Source: Pseudalkalibacillus sp051842935 (GTDB lineage Bacteria > Bacillota > Bacilli > Bacillales > Fictibacillaceae). From it: DNA of 64,000 bases. Location: contig NZ_JBPXRR010000001.1 of the NCBI RefSeq assembly GCF_051842935.1, forward strand, positions 2,046,001-2,110,000, read 5' to 3'. The position numbers were made by a program, and so were the translations under genes. Shown here one piece after another: positions 15,995-24,569 of the stretch (the stretch's first letter is position 1; the number at the start of each line of letters is the position of its first letter). The notes beneath the pieces were generated by a model that was not told the origin of the DNA, made no database searches, and saw only the letters and a program-made list of their open reading frames with translations.

Positions 15995-16864
15995 GTGACA
16001 CTTAGACAGGTAATTAGAGAAAAAAACGGAATACTTAACGCAAATTCAATTGACAATTGTGATGTCATTCAGTTCTTTGTTGAAGAACATGTATTACGTT
16101 ATAAGATTGAATTGGTGGATATCTACTCATACGAGTTTTCACGTCAATACTCAATAAAACCTATCAGGAAATACATTAAGCATAAATATGGCATCTACGT
16201 GTTATTCAACGAGAGTGAGAAAACTGCGTATGTAGGAAAAGGAAATCTGCTAGATCGATTAAATACTCATATTAATAAGAAAGAATTTTGGGACAAAGCG
16301 ATTGTATTTGTTTCCACATCCGAAAATGTTTTTTGTGATAACCAACTTTTCGTATTAGAATATTGGTTAATTAACGGAATTGAAACTGGTGGTGCTTGGA
16401 AACTTAATAATATTAACAACGGTTGCATCAAAAATCTTAGTGAAGAACAATTGAGAACTCTTTATAGAGCTTGTGATGTCATAATTACCTACCTGAAATA
16501 TATGAAGGTCAATCTTTTCTATCGTCATGAAGTGGATGACTTATATTACATTAATGGCAAGCATTTTTATGCTCAAGGTTATCAAAGAATAGATGGAAAA
16601 TTCGTTGTTTTAAAAGGATCCACTGCTGCATTTGAGGAAGTTCCAAGCTTCAAAGACCGAAAGAAACCATGGAGAGTTAGACGAAAACTAATTCATGATA
16701 AAATTTTAGAAAAAAAAGGATCTGTTTTTATTTTTAAAGAGGACTTCCCTTTCGATAACGCATCAGATGCAGCGAGTGTAATCACTGCAAACGCAAAATC
16801 AGGGTCTAGATGGAAGCAAAAAACAACATCAATCAGTTATCGGTATGAAAGAATTTCAAGATAA
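15995..16864 (+). CDS. GIY-YIG nuclease-fold protein with C-terminal DUF4357
   Basis: A 289-aa protein. A GIY-YIG core is seen near residue 65: YGIYVLF, then AYVGKGNLLDRLNTH, and a conserved glutamate/asparagine region 'VLEYWLINGIET'. The C-terminus has 'FKEDFPFDNASDAASVIT' and ANAKSGSRWK, the signature of DUF4357. Proteins of this architecture are common cargo of mobile elements; their targets are unknown. I place the start at GTG 15995 (GAGAGGTGA five bases before); the ATG at 15962 has no ribosome-binding site. A terminator follows. Confidence 0.88.
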   Translation: MTLRQVIREKNGILNANSIDNCDVIQFFVEEHVLRYKIELVDIYSYEFSRQYSIKPIRKYIKHKYGIYVLFNESEKTAYVGKGNLLDRLNTHINKKEFWDKAIVFVSTSENVFCDNQLFVLEYWLINGIETGGAWKLNNINNGCIKNLSEEQLRTLYRACDVIITYLKYMKVNLFYRHEVDDLYYINGKHFYAQGYQRIDGKFVVLKGSTAAFEEVPSFKDRKKPWRVRRKLIHDKILEKKGSVFIFKEDFPFDNASDAASVITANAKSGSRWKQKTTSISYRYERISR

Positions 16865-16899
16865 AAATCATTATGGGTTATCTATCATTGAGCATTTCT

Positions 16900-16926
16900 A
16901 ACCTGCATATATTGCAGGTTTTTTAT
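16900..16926 (+). terminator. Terminator after the GIY-YIG/DUF4357 gene
   Basis: AACCTGCA...TGCAGGTT stem with a short loop followed by TTTTTT. Confidence 0.88.
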
Positions 16927-16996
16927 TTTGGTCCAGTTGAATTCAAAGAGACTTATACCGATATAACTAATGACTAAATTATGGAGGTAATTAGAT

Positions 16997-17356
16997 ATGA
17001 ATATAAGAGATGTAGGTTGGGATGTTATTATTAAAGATATTTTTAATAAAGTGTTAGGTAATAAATCGATGCTACCAATTGAGTTTATTAATGTACTTAA
17101 GAGAGAGTATGATAAAAATGCAGGCATATCAGATGAGAAATATAATGAATTAAAAACTTTCTCATTTATTGTTTCTCAAAATATTTTACCTTCTGAGGAT
17201 TTAGGATTAAAGTTTTCGAAAAATGAAAAACAATTAATTGACGATAACTTACATAAAGTTGTATTAGATGATTCACATTTATATGCTGTTCTTCTAGAGG
17301 CATACGAAAATGCTTATAGATTACGTTGTATGCCCTCACCCTCTCCTTATTTCTAA
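16997..17356 (+). CDS. Orphan 119-aa protein
   Basis: Starts ATG 16997 after a good TGGAGG. Predicted mostly helical ('DVGWDVIIKDIFNKVLGNKS', 'HLYAVLLEAYENAYRLRC') and without membrane segments or recognisable motifs. It is monocistronic, bounded by terminators at 16900-16926 and 17383-17428. Function unknown. Confidence 0.75.
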   Translation: MNIRDVGWDVIIKDIFNKVLGNKSMLPIEFINVLKREYDKNAGISDEKYNELKTFSFIVSQNILPSEDLGLKFSKNEKQLIDDNLHKVVLDDSHLYAVLLEAYENAYRLRCMPSPSPYF

Positions 17357-17382
17357 CTTTTAACATGTACCTTAAACAATAT

Positions 17383-17428
17383 CTTAAATGACACCCCATA
17401 AATAAGTGGGGTGTCATTTAAGTTTTTC
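17383..17428. terminator. Strong terminator closing the left block of the element
   Basis: CTTAAATGACACCCC and GGGGTGTCATTTAAG form a perfect 15-bp stem with a 10-base loop, then GTTTTTC. Base composition changes soon after it, so it lies near the left edge of the nested module. Confidence 0.9.
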
Positions 17429-17721
17429 TACAATAACTGTCACAGTTTTTTTGACAAACTGTGAATACAAATAAGCAATTTTGCCCTGCATGGGATACAG
17501 GTGTTTTTTTGTGGACTGGGTATATCCAGGCGGCTATTGATTTAAGCTTGTTTGCGGGGAGGGTTTGGGGGGTTCGGACAGTCATTGTGGAGGATTTTTG
17601 GGAGAATAACAGAAATGGTGCTTTTCAATTTAGATAGTTAAATCCCCGTCCCAAAATGGGACGGGGGTGAGGACATAACATTTTGGTGCTTGTGACGAGC
17701 TCTCAGTTGCAGCGAAAGAGG
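17429..17721. other. Intergenic region between orphan genes, with two hairpins
   Basis: No coding potential seen. A hairpin CACAGTTT...AAACTGTG lies near 17440-17463. A second, GC-rich hairpin CCCCGTCCC...GGGACGGGG (17644-17666), lies downstream of the 419-aa gene on its strand and probably ends its transcript, although the following bases (ATTTAAC) are not a clean T run. Composition becomes G-rich here. Confidence 0.6.
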
Positions 17722-18981
17722 TTATGTACGGGGATTACCTTGTTTAATACGTCTCTCGATCGCTCTTTGGCGTTTCATTTCATCCAGAAAGATCAAGATA
17801 TCCTGTTGAATCTTTCTTTCGCTTCTTTCATCAGCATGCTGATCGTATTTTTCAATGGATCGGATGAACTCACCGAGAGAAGGATAGAAAGAATTGTTCA
17901 TGATTTTGAGGTATCCGTTAAAGTAAGCCAGGCGTTCGTTGTATTCTTTTTTCAACTTTGAGTGCAAGTAATCCCTGGCTATCTCTTTCCCTTCGGTGAA
18001 CGATTCTTTTCGGGGTTGAAGGAGCATTCGCATCAGATCGACAGCTTCCTGAACTGGTCCTTGCTTCTCGTTAAGGAGCTCATCATTCAGAGTCTCTGCA
18101 TGGGTGATCGCTTTCTCAACAGCCGCCTTTGTTTTTTGGATGTGATGATAGATGAACTCGTTTTCCTTTTTGGTGATAAGGCGAAGAAGCATCAGGGCGT
18201 CGGTATAAGCTTCTGCCGAATCAAGAAACGCCTGCCATTTCTTCAACCGATCAATGGCATCGGAAACCTTCATCGTCCCATACGCTTCAACCACTACTTT
18301 CGGATTGAAACTATAAACCACACCTTCCGATCGTTCGGTCCGAGGATAAAATTCGCGATACTCCTTTCGGAAACGGAACATGATTTTACCTGCAATTCTT
18401 TTCATCTCTTCTGCCTCATCAATCCGAGCTTCGAAGGCGGCTTTTAGCTGCTTCTGTTCAACACTCTTCGGATTCTCAAGAGCGACTCGGACATATTTCC
18501 CCTCATCCTCCAGGTAAAGAAAGTGATAAAGATCCTGGCGGATTTTTTCATTCGGGTTGAATCGTTCATCAAAGTAACGGAAGTCGTTCGCTTTTCGAGC
18601 TTTCTTCCCGTACTGATGGAGGATGGATACGACGCCGAGGGGTTTCCGATCAACGGTGATTTTCGAAAATTTATAACCCTGTTCAGGTGTATGGCGGCCG
18701 AAGATGATTTCTTCGTCCCAGGACGGGAATTCGACTGCCGTAATCATCCGATCGGTATGGATGGGATCAGGGTGGCCGACACCTGTTTTCGGTTGGACCC
18801 ACTCGCTTTCTAAGTTCAAAAATTCATGAATGTCTGAAATAAAAATGTAGCCATCAGGATCCGCGTTTTCCTTGTCATTCGGGCGATAACTCTTACCTGC
18901 TGGCAGTTCGATGATCTCCAAATCGGGGATCTTTTTTGTTCGTTCGAAATACGTTTTTAATTCACGCATCAAATCATCCAA
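17722..18981 (-). CDS. Orphan 419-aa protein of the nested module
   Basis: Starts at TTG 18981 after GGAGGTG with six-base spacing; in-frame starts slightly upstream overlap that site. The N-terminal 110 residues look like a small alpha/beta domain ('DPDGYIFISDIHEFLNLES', 'FGRHTPEQGYKFSKITVD'). The rest is long charged helices, probably coiled coil ('ERLAYFNGYLKIMNNSFYP'). There is no signal peptide, membrane segment or catalytic motif I can name. Codon use is more GC-rich than genes on either side. It diverges from the structured region and tyrosine recombinase, with which it seems to form one module. Confidence 0.75.
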   Translation of the reverse strand: MDDLMRELKTYFERTKKIPDLEIIELPAGKSYRPNDKENADPDGYIFISDIHEFLNLESEWVQPKTGVGHPDPIHTDRMITAVEFPSWDEEIIFGRHTPEQGYKFSKITVDRKPLGVVSILHQYGKKARKANDFRYFDERFNPNEKIRQDLYHFLYLEDEGKYVRVALENPKSVEQKQLKAAFEARIDEAEEMKRIAGKIMFRFRKEYREFYPRTERSEGVVYSFNPKVVVEAYGTMKVSDAIDRLKKWQAFLDSAEAYTDALMLLRLITKKENEFIYHHIQKTKAAVEKAITHAETLNDELLNEKQGPVQEAVDLMRMLLQPRKESFTEGKEIARDYLHSKLKKEYNERLAYFNGYLKIMNNSFYPSLGEFIRSIEKYDQHADERSERKIQQDILIFLDEMKRQRAIERRIKQGNPRT

Positions 18982-19059
18982 AATCATCACCTCCACGTTT
19001 CAAATATCCTACTATAAAACCCCGTAATTTCACGCATTTAACCCATTTTTCTTTTATAA

Positions 19060-20110
19060 TTAGAAAGATTATAAACACCGTTGGACACCCCAGTTCAACA
19101 CGCTCTGAGCCATCCCAGGCATCAGACAATCTGCGGTTCACCTGTAAACGTGCTTGGCTTCAGCTAAAACACTATAAAAACAGGGAAACTGCAAACGATC
19201 AGATTCCCAAAAACGCCAAACAACGTTACAGGAACCGTAGAGAAAAACTCATTTGAAAATAGCGAAAAGCTAACGGCATCCCAGCTGTTAGAAGTGGCGG
19301 TGACTATCCCAAGATCATCGACCGCGAGATAGAGTGAATGTTGGAGAACGAAATAGAGGACCAAAAAATGATGAAAGGAGAGGGATGAGACATGACCTGG
19401 CATTGACCAAAAAGACAAAGAAAAATAACCTTCCGCCAATGAAGGTTACAGATTGATATGACATTCCCGCGTTCACCATTTAACGAGTCACGCTAGCGTG
19501 CTGGTTGATCGTGAATCAGGAAGAACAACTTCTCTTGAGAAGGTGTTACGTCATGCATTTTAAAAAACCGTGTCGCTTTCAATTGTATTCCGTATTGCCA
19601 TCGTTTATGAGAACCATTTATGCCGTTGCTAAGTCCATATGGATATGCACCAGTTTCGGCTTCCGAGAGGAAAATAACTGGCAGCTTGCTTGAAGAAATT
19701 CATGCGGGGCATTAAGGTACTAGGGGCCTTGATGTGCGTAGCGTTGCTGCGTCTGTAACTTGGCGAACGCAGATGAAATAGATATGGAAACATATCGAGG
19801 ACATCCGTAAGATACGGTCGCCGAGTCAACGATGGGATATGGAGCAATGGAAGCCACTCAGGGCTTTCCTGGATTTGCAAGGTTCGAGGAAGTTGTGGCG
19901 GGTGAATTCCGCCACAACGACGAGGAGCTTCAAAACCTGGAAGTGCCCTGGGTGCGAAGAGCAGTTTCCCTCGTTTTGAAATTTGAAAACGCGAGTTGGT
20001 GAGGCGTTTAACCGCCGAGACAATCGTGTTAAAAATTTCAAAACAGTTAGAGGGAAACTGCTAAAAGACTACGGCTTTTCAGCAGGTCCTCGTGAAGAAG
20101 ACTTTGAGGA
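19060..20110 (+). ncRNA. Candidate large structured RNA upstream of a tyrosine recombinase
   Basis: About 1 kb without a credible gene but full of stems. Examples: CTAACGGC/GCTGTTAG, AACCTTC/GAAGGTT, CACGC/GCGTG and CTTCTC/GAGAAG; GATATG-GAAA-CATATC with a GNRA loop; CCGTA/TACGG; GTTGTGGCGG/CCGCCACAAC; a long stem GCAGTTTCCCTC/GAGGGAAACTGC enclosing GTTTTGAAATTT/AAATTTCAAAAC; and CTTTTCAGCAG paired with CTGCTAAAAG. The GNRA loop favours the plus strand. It fits none of the large ornate RNAs that I can recall at sequence level. It ends about 110 bases before the recombinase start. Confidence 0.5.
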
Positions 20111-20223
20111 GAAAAAACGTCCAATCCCTAGTGCTTACTGAATGTCGGCGATGCGGAGCGAGACGATACAGTCAGTTAGCAGATCGCGAAAAATTTTCCC
20201 TTTTTGAACTGGAGGTGAGGCGT

Positions 20224-21396
20224 ATGGGAAAGAAAAAGAAGATGCGAAGCAAAATGACGAACCTGGAAATTGCAAAAGACAATGTGGCGGCCGCATTCCG
20301 AGAGGCGAGAAAATCTCGGTTAACGGTGAAGAAAGAAAACTGGCGAAGTGAGACCTACGATACATACGAGAAAACGATGATCACCATGGTAACGGAACTC
20401 GAGAAAATAATCGGGAAAACGGCGAAGAAATTGCTGCCGAAATACATGGATCAAAGAACGTGGGACCGTTATTTCGAGAAGATGGCAGAGAGGCACGACC
20501 AGGGAACGATCACAGCTGCATCCATTCAAAAAAGGGTTCATGCCCTGGAAGCCTTCCGAACGTTCGTGGGTAACACCAATGTGTGCGGGAAAGATACAGA
20601 GATCAATATCGGGGACAAGGAAGATCGGCTGGATTACTTGAAAAACCGCGGCGTGGTTCGGACGAAAGAAGAGATTACCGCAATGAAGCCGACCAAAAAG
20701 GATACAAAAAACGTTCACGACAACATCAATACAAAAACCGAAAACGGGAAGATCGCACGCGTGATCAATGAACTGCAAACCGAATGTGGGGCCCGTATCA
20801 AATCCGTCTTCAAACTGGAAGTAAGGGACATTGATTTCGAAAACCGTACGATCACGTTCCGAAACGATAAAAACAACTTCACAAGAACCGTCCCGATGAC
20901 AGAAGAAGCGAGAAAGATCCTGGAAGAACGATGCAGGGGCAAAAAAGACGGAGCTCTCGTATTTGTGATGCAGAGTGAGGACGGAAAAGATATGGGAATT
21001 AAAGATGCAGTGAAAACGGTCCAGCGTTACACGAATGATGCAGCGAAAAAGGCGGGGGTAAACCGAGAAAAGAGACGGTTCACGACCCACTCGAACCGAA
21101 AGCACTACGCACAAAACCTATACGACACAACCCGTAACTTGAGTAAGAACCAAATCGAGAAGATGATCGGGAATTACATCAAAATGCAAGGAACGAACCG
21201 CGAACAGCTCACAGAAAAACTGAAGAATGAACTGGATCGGATCAATCGGTACCGCATCATCAAAAAGGTGAAAAAACGGGATTTCTCGAAGGAACAGTTG
21301 AGAAGATTATTCGTATCTCTGCACCTCGGCCACAGCCGTATCGACATTGTGAAGCACTACGTGAACGTGGACATGCGGGAGAATAGAAAGCTGTAA
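20224..21396 (+). CDS. Tyrosine recombinase (phage-integrase family)
   Basis: A 390-aa recombinase. A core-binding-like N-terminal half (residues 40-150) precedes a catalytic domain with all expected residues: Arg191 (GARIKSVFKL), Lys216 (FRNDKNNF), His289-x-x-Arg292 (THSNRKHYAQ), His370 (LHLGHSR) and Tyr379 (KHYVNVD). The start at 20224 follows GGAGGTG; a 44-codon upstream extension overlaps the hairpin region and has no ribosome-binding site. It has higher GC than the rest of the element and could mobilise a nested unit of about 17.4-21.5 kb. Its attachment sites are not evident. Confidence 0.9.
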   Translation: MGKKKKMRSKMTNLEIAKDNVAAAFREARKSRLTVKKENWRSETYDTYEKTMITMVTELEKIIGKTAKKLLPKYMDQRTWDRYFEKMAERHDQGTITAASIQKRVHALEAFRTFVGNTNVCGKDTEINIGDKEDRLDYLKNRGVVRTKEEITAMKPTKKDTKNVHDNINTKTENGKIARVINELQTECGARIKSVFKLEVRDIDFENRTITFRNDKNNFTRTVPMTEEARKILEERCRGKKDGALVFVMQSEDGKDMGIKDAVKTVQRYTNDAAKKAGVNREKRRFTTHSNRKHYAQNLYDTTRNLSKNQIEKMIGNYIKMQGTNREQLTEKLKNELDRINRYRIIKKVKKRDFSKEQLRRLFVSLHLGHSRIDIVKHYVNVDMRENRKL

Positions 21397-21525
21397 CCAA
21401 AACAGGAACAATTATTGTGAAAGCAATTTTTTGCGTGGCTTTCAATCAGATTGGCTAAAATTCGATTGAACAGAGCGAAGCGAACGAGTCCAAAGATTGC
21501 TTGAACAACGAGAGTGACGCGGTAA

Positions 21526-21556
21526 CAAAAAAACTGGGGATTAGCCCAGTTTTTTA
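21526..21556. terminator. Bidirectional terminator at the right edge of the nested module
   Basis: AACTGGG...CCCAGTT stem with loop GATTAG, A7 on one side and T6 on the other. It separates the tyrosine recombinase from the converging GIY-YIG gene. Confidence 0.88.
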
Positions 21557-21994
21557 ATTTCCTCTGTACTTCCTTCTAAATTCAATATAAATGGGGTTGA
21601 ATATTCTTGTACACATAGCTTCAACTGCATCTCGATCGAATTCATTTTGTACCTCTATCCATTTAACTTCTAATTCGTATCGGTACAATTTAAAAAAATC
21701 GTATTGAGGGTATTTTTTCTGCCGACCTTCTTGTGGCAACCAAGCAGCATCGTAATGACCAGCTAATCGACATCCTATATCATTCGCCTCACCAACATAT
21801 AAGCACTTATCATTGTAAGAGTACATATAGACCCCTGATTCCCTGCTAAATTCATTTAGGATTCTTTCTCTTTCTGGGGGCTTTCGTTCTCCCTTTAGCT
21901 TCTGTATTTGATGTTGAACATTCCCAGACTTCCAATTACTCAAAGGCAAATAACCCAGATTTATTAAGAAACTTTCATAGTTTTTTATTATCAA
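21554..21994 (-). CDS. GIY-YIG nuclease-fold protein
   Basis: A 146-aa protein with a GIY-YIG-like core at about residues 50-75: SGVYMYSYNDKCLYVGEAND followed by a conserved arginine and histidine (RLAGHY). The C-terminus holds 'DRDAVEAMCTRIFNPIYIE', matching the conserved acidic helix of the family. It starts at a TTG; the AGAGGTGA upstream is at a long spacing. It is different in architecture from the GIY-YIG/DUF4357 protein at 15995. The next gene upstream is the replication-relaxation-like gene. Its role is unknown; catalysis is plausible but unproven. Confidence 0.8.
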   Translation of the reverse strand: MIIKNYESFLINLGYLPLSNWKSGNVQHQIQKLKGERKPPERERILNEFSRESGVYMYSYNDKCLYVGEANDIGCRLAGHYDAAWLPQEGRQKKYPQYDFFKLYRYELEVKWIEVQNEFDRDAVEAMCTRIFNPIYIEFRRKYRGN

Positions 21995-22031
21995 AGATTG
22001 TATTCACCTCTATTTTGTTGTAATGATTATG

Positions 22032-22673
22032 CTAATTAAATCTTAACTGCATTAGATGAATCTGGGTAAACCAAACCACGAAATCTTCCACAGTCTTAGT
22101 CTGTATAACCTCTACGCCATCCACCTTAGGTATCTTGTACTGGTAATCAGTGAGGATCCAGACAATCGGAAACTCACTTAAGACTCCTTTTTTATAGAAC
22201 GACTCATAACGTTTTAGCTTGCCGAGTATCGTCTTTAGCTGATATTGCGTATTTTGATACTCTAAGAAAACATCACGGTTTTTTAAGTGTAATAATGCAT
22301 CTGGTTGAGGAAATGATACTTCGTTAAACCTAGGTTCTACCTGTATTTTATCGATGGACAAATTCAAAATATCGCTAAACTCCGATAGTTCCAGAAATGT
22401 TCGTAATATTCCTAAATAGTGAGCTTGTTTTCTTGATCCAAACTTAAGCTTACGAGGTTTTGGATGATACAAATAACATTCATAAGGACCTCTGGGTTCG
22501 TACTCCACAAGTCCTCTATCTCGAAGACGTAACATCACACGATTGCATGACACTTTTGAACGAATACCTGAAAAGAATAATAGTTCGATAGCATTACGGT
22601 CCATAATTCGAAATGTCTCTAAAGCAATTAATATTTGTTTATCCCTATTAGTTAATACAATTTTTTTATTCAT
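22032..22673 (-). CDS. Replication-relaxation-like winged-helix protein
   Basis: A 213-aa protein beginning with 'LTNRDKQILIALETFRIMD' and then 'MLRLRDRGLVEYEP', a winged-helix arrangement. It ends in an alpha/beta domain ('FPQPDALLHLKNRDVFLEYQ', 'FPIVWILTDY'). This matches the replication-relaxation family (Rep-relax) found on Gram-positive plasmids and integrative elements, which may assist rolling-circle replication. No relaxase or replication initiator is seen here, so it may be a remnant of conjugative ancestry. Assignment is from pattern memory. Confidence 0.7.
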   Translation of the reverse strand: MNKKIVLTNRDKQILIALETFRIMDRNAIELLFFSGIRSKVSCNRVMLRLRDRGLVEYEPRGPYECYLYHPKPRKLKFGSRKQAHYLGILRTFLELSEFSDILNLSIDKIQVEPRFNEVSFPQPDALLHLKNRDVFLEYQNTQYQLKTILGKLKRYESFYKKGVLSEFPIVWILTDYQYKIPKVDGVEVIQTKTVEDFVVWFTQIHLMQLRFN

Positions 22674-22859
22674 ACGTTTCTCCTTTCATTTATTCCCTCA
22701 ACAACAAGTTCCACAATTGTAGATATTTAGCCATAAAACATGCTGTTTTTTGTATCCACATATGCTGTAGTAGGCGTACATGTCACAGGCTATATCTAAT
22801 GGAAATATACTGTAGAATACACAAATTGGAATAAAAGAAGAACCGTATTAATATAAAAT

Positions 22860-23258
22860 TTAAAAACATTGAAACTTTTCAACTTTATTTTGTTCAAATT
22901 GCGTATTAAATGCTGCTATAGCATTTTCATTTTTGAGAATTTTACCACCTATAAGTTTTAAACCCCAGTAGTCTCCAAAAAAATCACTTAAAAAACCCAG
23001 TTCAAATGGAACACAGTATTCTAAGTTAGTTAGTTTAAAACATTGTTTATATTTATTTGGATCTTTCCAAGGCTTACTGGAAGTAATGGAAGATAACTTT
23101 GCTCGGGCACCGCATACACTTTGTCCATTAACTTTTACAGTAAGAAATATAATATCTCCATCTTGTCCCACTCGTTTTGTAAAACCAACAATCTTTTCAT
23201 TGATACACAATTCATAGTTCTCTAAGGATGTACCACAATGAACTATTCTATAGTTCAT
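22860..23258 (-). CDS. Small EVE/PUA-like protein (tentative)
   Basis: A 132-aa protein starting at ATG 23258 after AGAGGTGG. The pattern is a short first strand (NYRIVHCG), then 'NEKIVGFTKRVGQDGDIIFL' and 'VNGQSVCGARAKLSS'. A Gly-Asp-hydrophobic turn followed by strands that rebuild a barrel is typical of EVE/ASCH/PUA domains, which read modified bases or RNA. EVE-like proteins are often found with modification-dependent restriction genes, and an McrBC-type operon lies 3 kb away. The assignment is an inference and could be wrong. Confidence 0.45.
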   Translation of the reverse strand: MNYRIVHCGTSLENYELCINEKIVGFTKRVGQDGDIIFLTVKVNGQSVCGARAKLSSITSSKPWKDPNKYKQCFKLTNLEYCVPFELGFLSDFFGDYWGLKLIGGKILKNENAIAAFNTQFEQNKVEKFQCF

Positions 23259-23403
23259 AATTCCACCTCTCATAAGTAATTTCTAGTGATTTGAATGGGG
23301 ACTATAATTATAAAATGGGCGTAAATACTATTGTGTGAATTATTCGAAAATTAGTTTCTGGTTATATCATATCATTTATCCAAAGTTCGGTGTAATTATC
23401 TCG

Positions 23404-23437
23404 TATGAAAAAACAACGGTCGTTTAACCGTTGTTTT
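23404..23437 (-). terminator. Terminator overlapping the gapB-like stop codon
   Basis: AACAACGGT...ACCGTTGTT stem followed on minus by TTTTCATACG. The last codons of the GAPDH gene form one arm. Confidence 0.85.
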
Positions 23438-24425
23438 GGTTTGATATATAATTTATTAGATCGACAATACGACATGAATACCCCCATTCATTATCATACC
23501 AACCTAATAATTTTAGTTTTTTTCCGCAAATAAGCATTGTCGATAGACCGTCAACAATTACCGAATTGGAATTTCCAATATAATCACAAGATACTAACGG
23601 AAGTTCATTGAAACCAATGACTCCGTTATTCTTTTTTGATTCGTTTTGAAACACTTTATTTACTTCTTCTTTTGTAGTTTCAATTTTTAAATCAACAACC
23701 ACATCTAGTAAAGATACATTTGGGGTGGGAACACGTACTGACACACCGTCTAATTTTCCAGATAAAGTGGGTATGATTTTTCCAATTGCACTTGCTGCAC
23801 CAGTGGTAGTTGGAATCATATTTAATCCTGCTGCCCTTGATCTCCTTAAATCATTGTGTGGATTATCTAGGATTTTTTGGTCATTGGTATATGAATGAAC
23901 AGTAGTGACTAAACCGCTGTTAATACCGTAACTTGATTCTAGAACATTTAATAAAGGAGCAAGGGCATTTGTGGTACAAGAAGCATTTGAAACAATAGCA
24001 TCATTTTCATATGTCCTTTCATTTACTCCCATAACAATCATCTTCATATCGTCTTTGGAGGGGGCGGTTACGACTACTTTCTTTGCTCCGCCAGAGTTTA
24101 TATGAGCACCTGCCGACTCTATTGTACGAAAAACTCCAGTTGCTTCTACAACCAGTTCTACCCCATATTTATTCCAAGGGATATTTTTAGGATCTCGTTC
24201 ATTTAAGACTTTAATTGTGACTCCGTTAATCACTATTTCATCATCTTTTGTTTCGATTTCAACATCTAATTTTCCATGAACAGTGTCATATTTAATTAGG
24301 TGTGCCAAAGTTAAAGGAGAATAACTTGAATTTATAGCAATAATTACTTTTGATTGATCCTTAAGTATTCTTCTAAATACCATTCTTCCGATACGGCCAA
24401 AACCATTAATGCCGACATTTAACAT
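23424..24425 (-). CDS. GapB-type glyceraldehyde-3-phosphate dehydrogenase carried by the element
   Basis: A complete 333-aa GAPDH. It has the Rossmann motif GINGFGRIGR (residues 5-14), the catalytic Cys150 in SNASCTTN, the partner His in TTVHSYTNDQ, and the substrate loop IPTTTGAA. After strand 2 it reads INSSYSPLTLAHLIKYD. The NAD-selecting Asp of GapA enzymes is replaced by Ser, as in B. subtilis GapB (NADP-preferring, gluconeogenic). The start ATG 24425 follows AGGAGG. GC is low compared with host genes, so it is acquired cargo and not a recent copy of the host gene. Why a mobile element carries it is unknown; an inhibitor-resistant isozyme is one option. Confidence 0.92.
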   Translation of the reverse strand: MLNVGINGFGRIGRMVFRRILKDQSKVIIAINSSYSPLTLAHLIKYDTVHGKLDVEIETKDDEIVINGVTIKVLNERDPKNIPWNKYGVELVVEATGVFRTIESAGAHINSGGAKKVVVTAPSKDDMKMIVMGVNERTYENDAIVSNASCTTNALAPLLNVLESSYGINSGLVTTVHSYTNDQKILDNPHNDLRRSRAAGLNMIPTTTGAASAIGKIIPTLSGKLDGVSVRVPTPNVSLLDVVVDLKIETTKEEVNKVFQNESKKNNGVIGFNELPLVSCDYIGNSNSVIVDGLSTMLICGKKLKLLGWYDNEWGYSCRIVDLINYISNQNNG

Positions 24426-24569
24426 CGTTTGTAACCTCCTAATATATGATAAGCGGCTACATCTACCTAATGAATACAAGTTTAATGACATTTAATGACT
24501 AGGTAATTATGACTTTAATTAATGTATTATATGTCTGTAATAGCATGTCTGGTTTATTTATATTTTGTA

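Noticed and set aside
19164..20041. Minus-strand ORFs of 70-90 codons in the structured region
   Set aside because: No ribosome-binding sites, no similarity to known proteins, and overlapping frames in a region dominated by palindromes.
19020..20224. Group II or group I intron, or OLE RNA
   Set aside because: No domain V-like GAGC...GAAA...CGTACGG motif, no reverse transcriptase, and no convincing group I P7 pairing. OLE has a fixed chromosomal partner gene not seen here.
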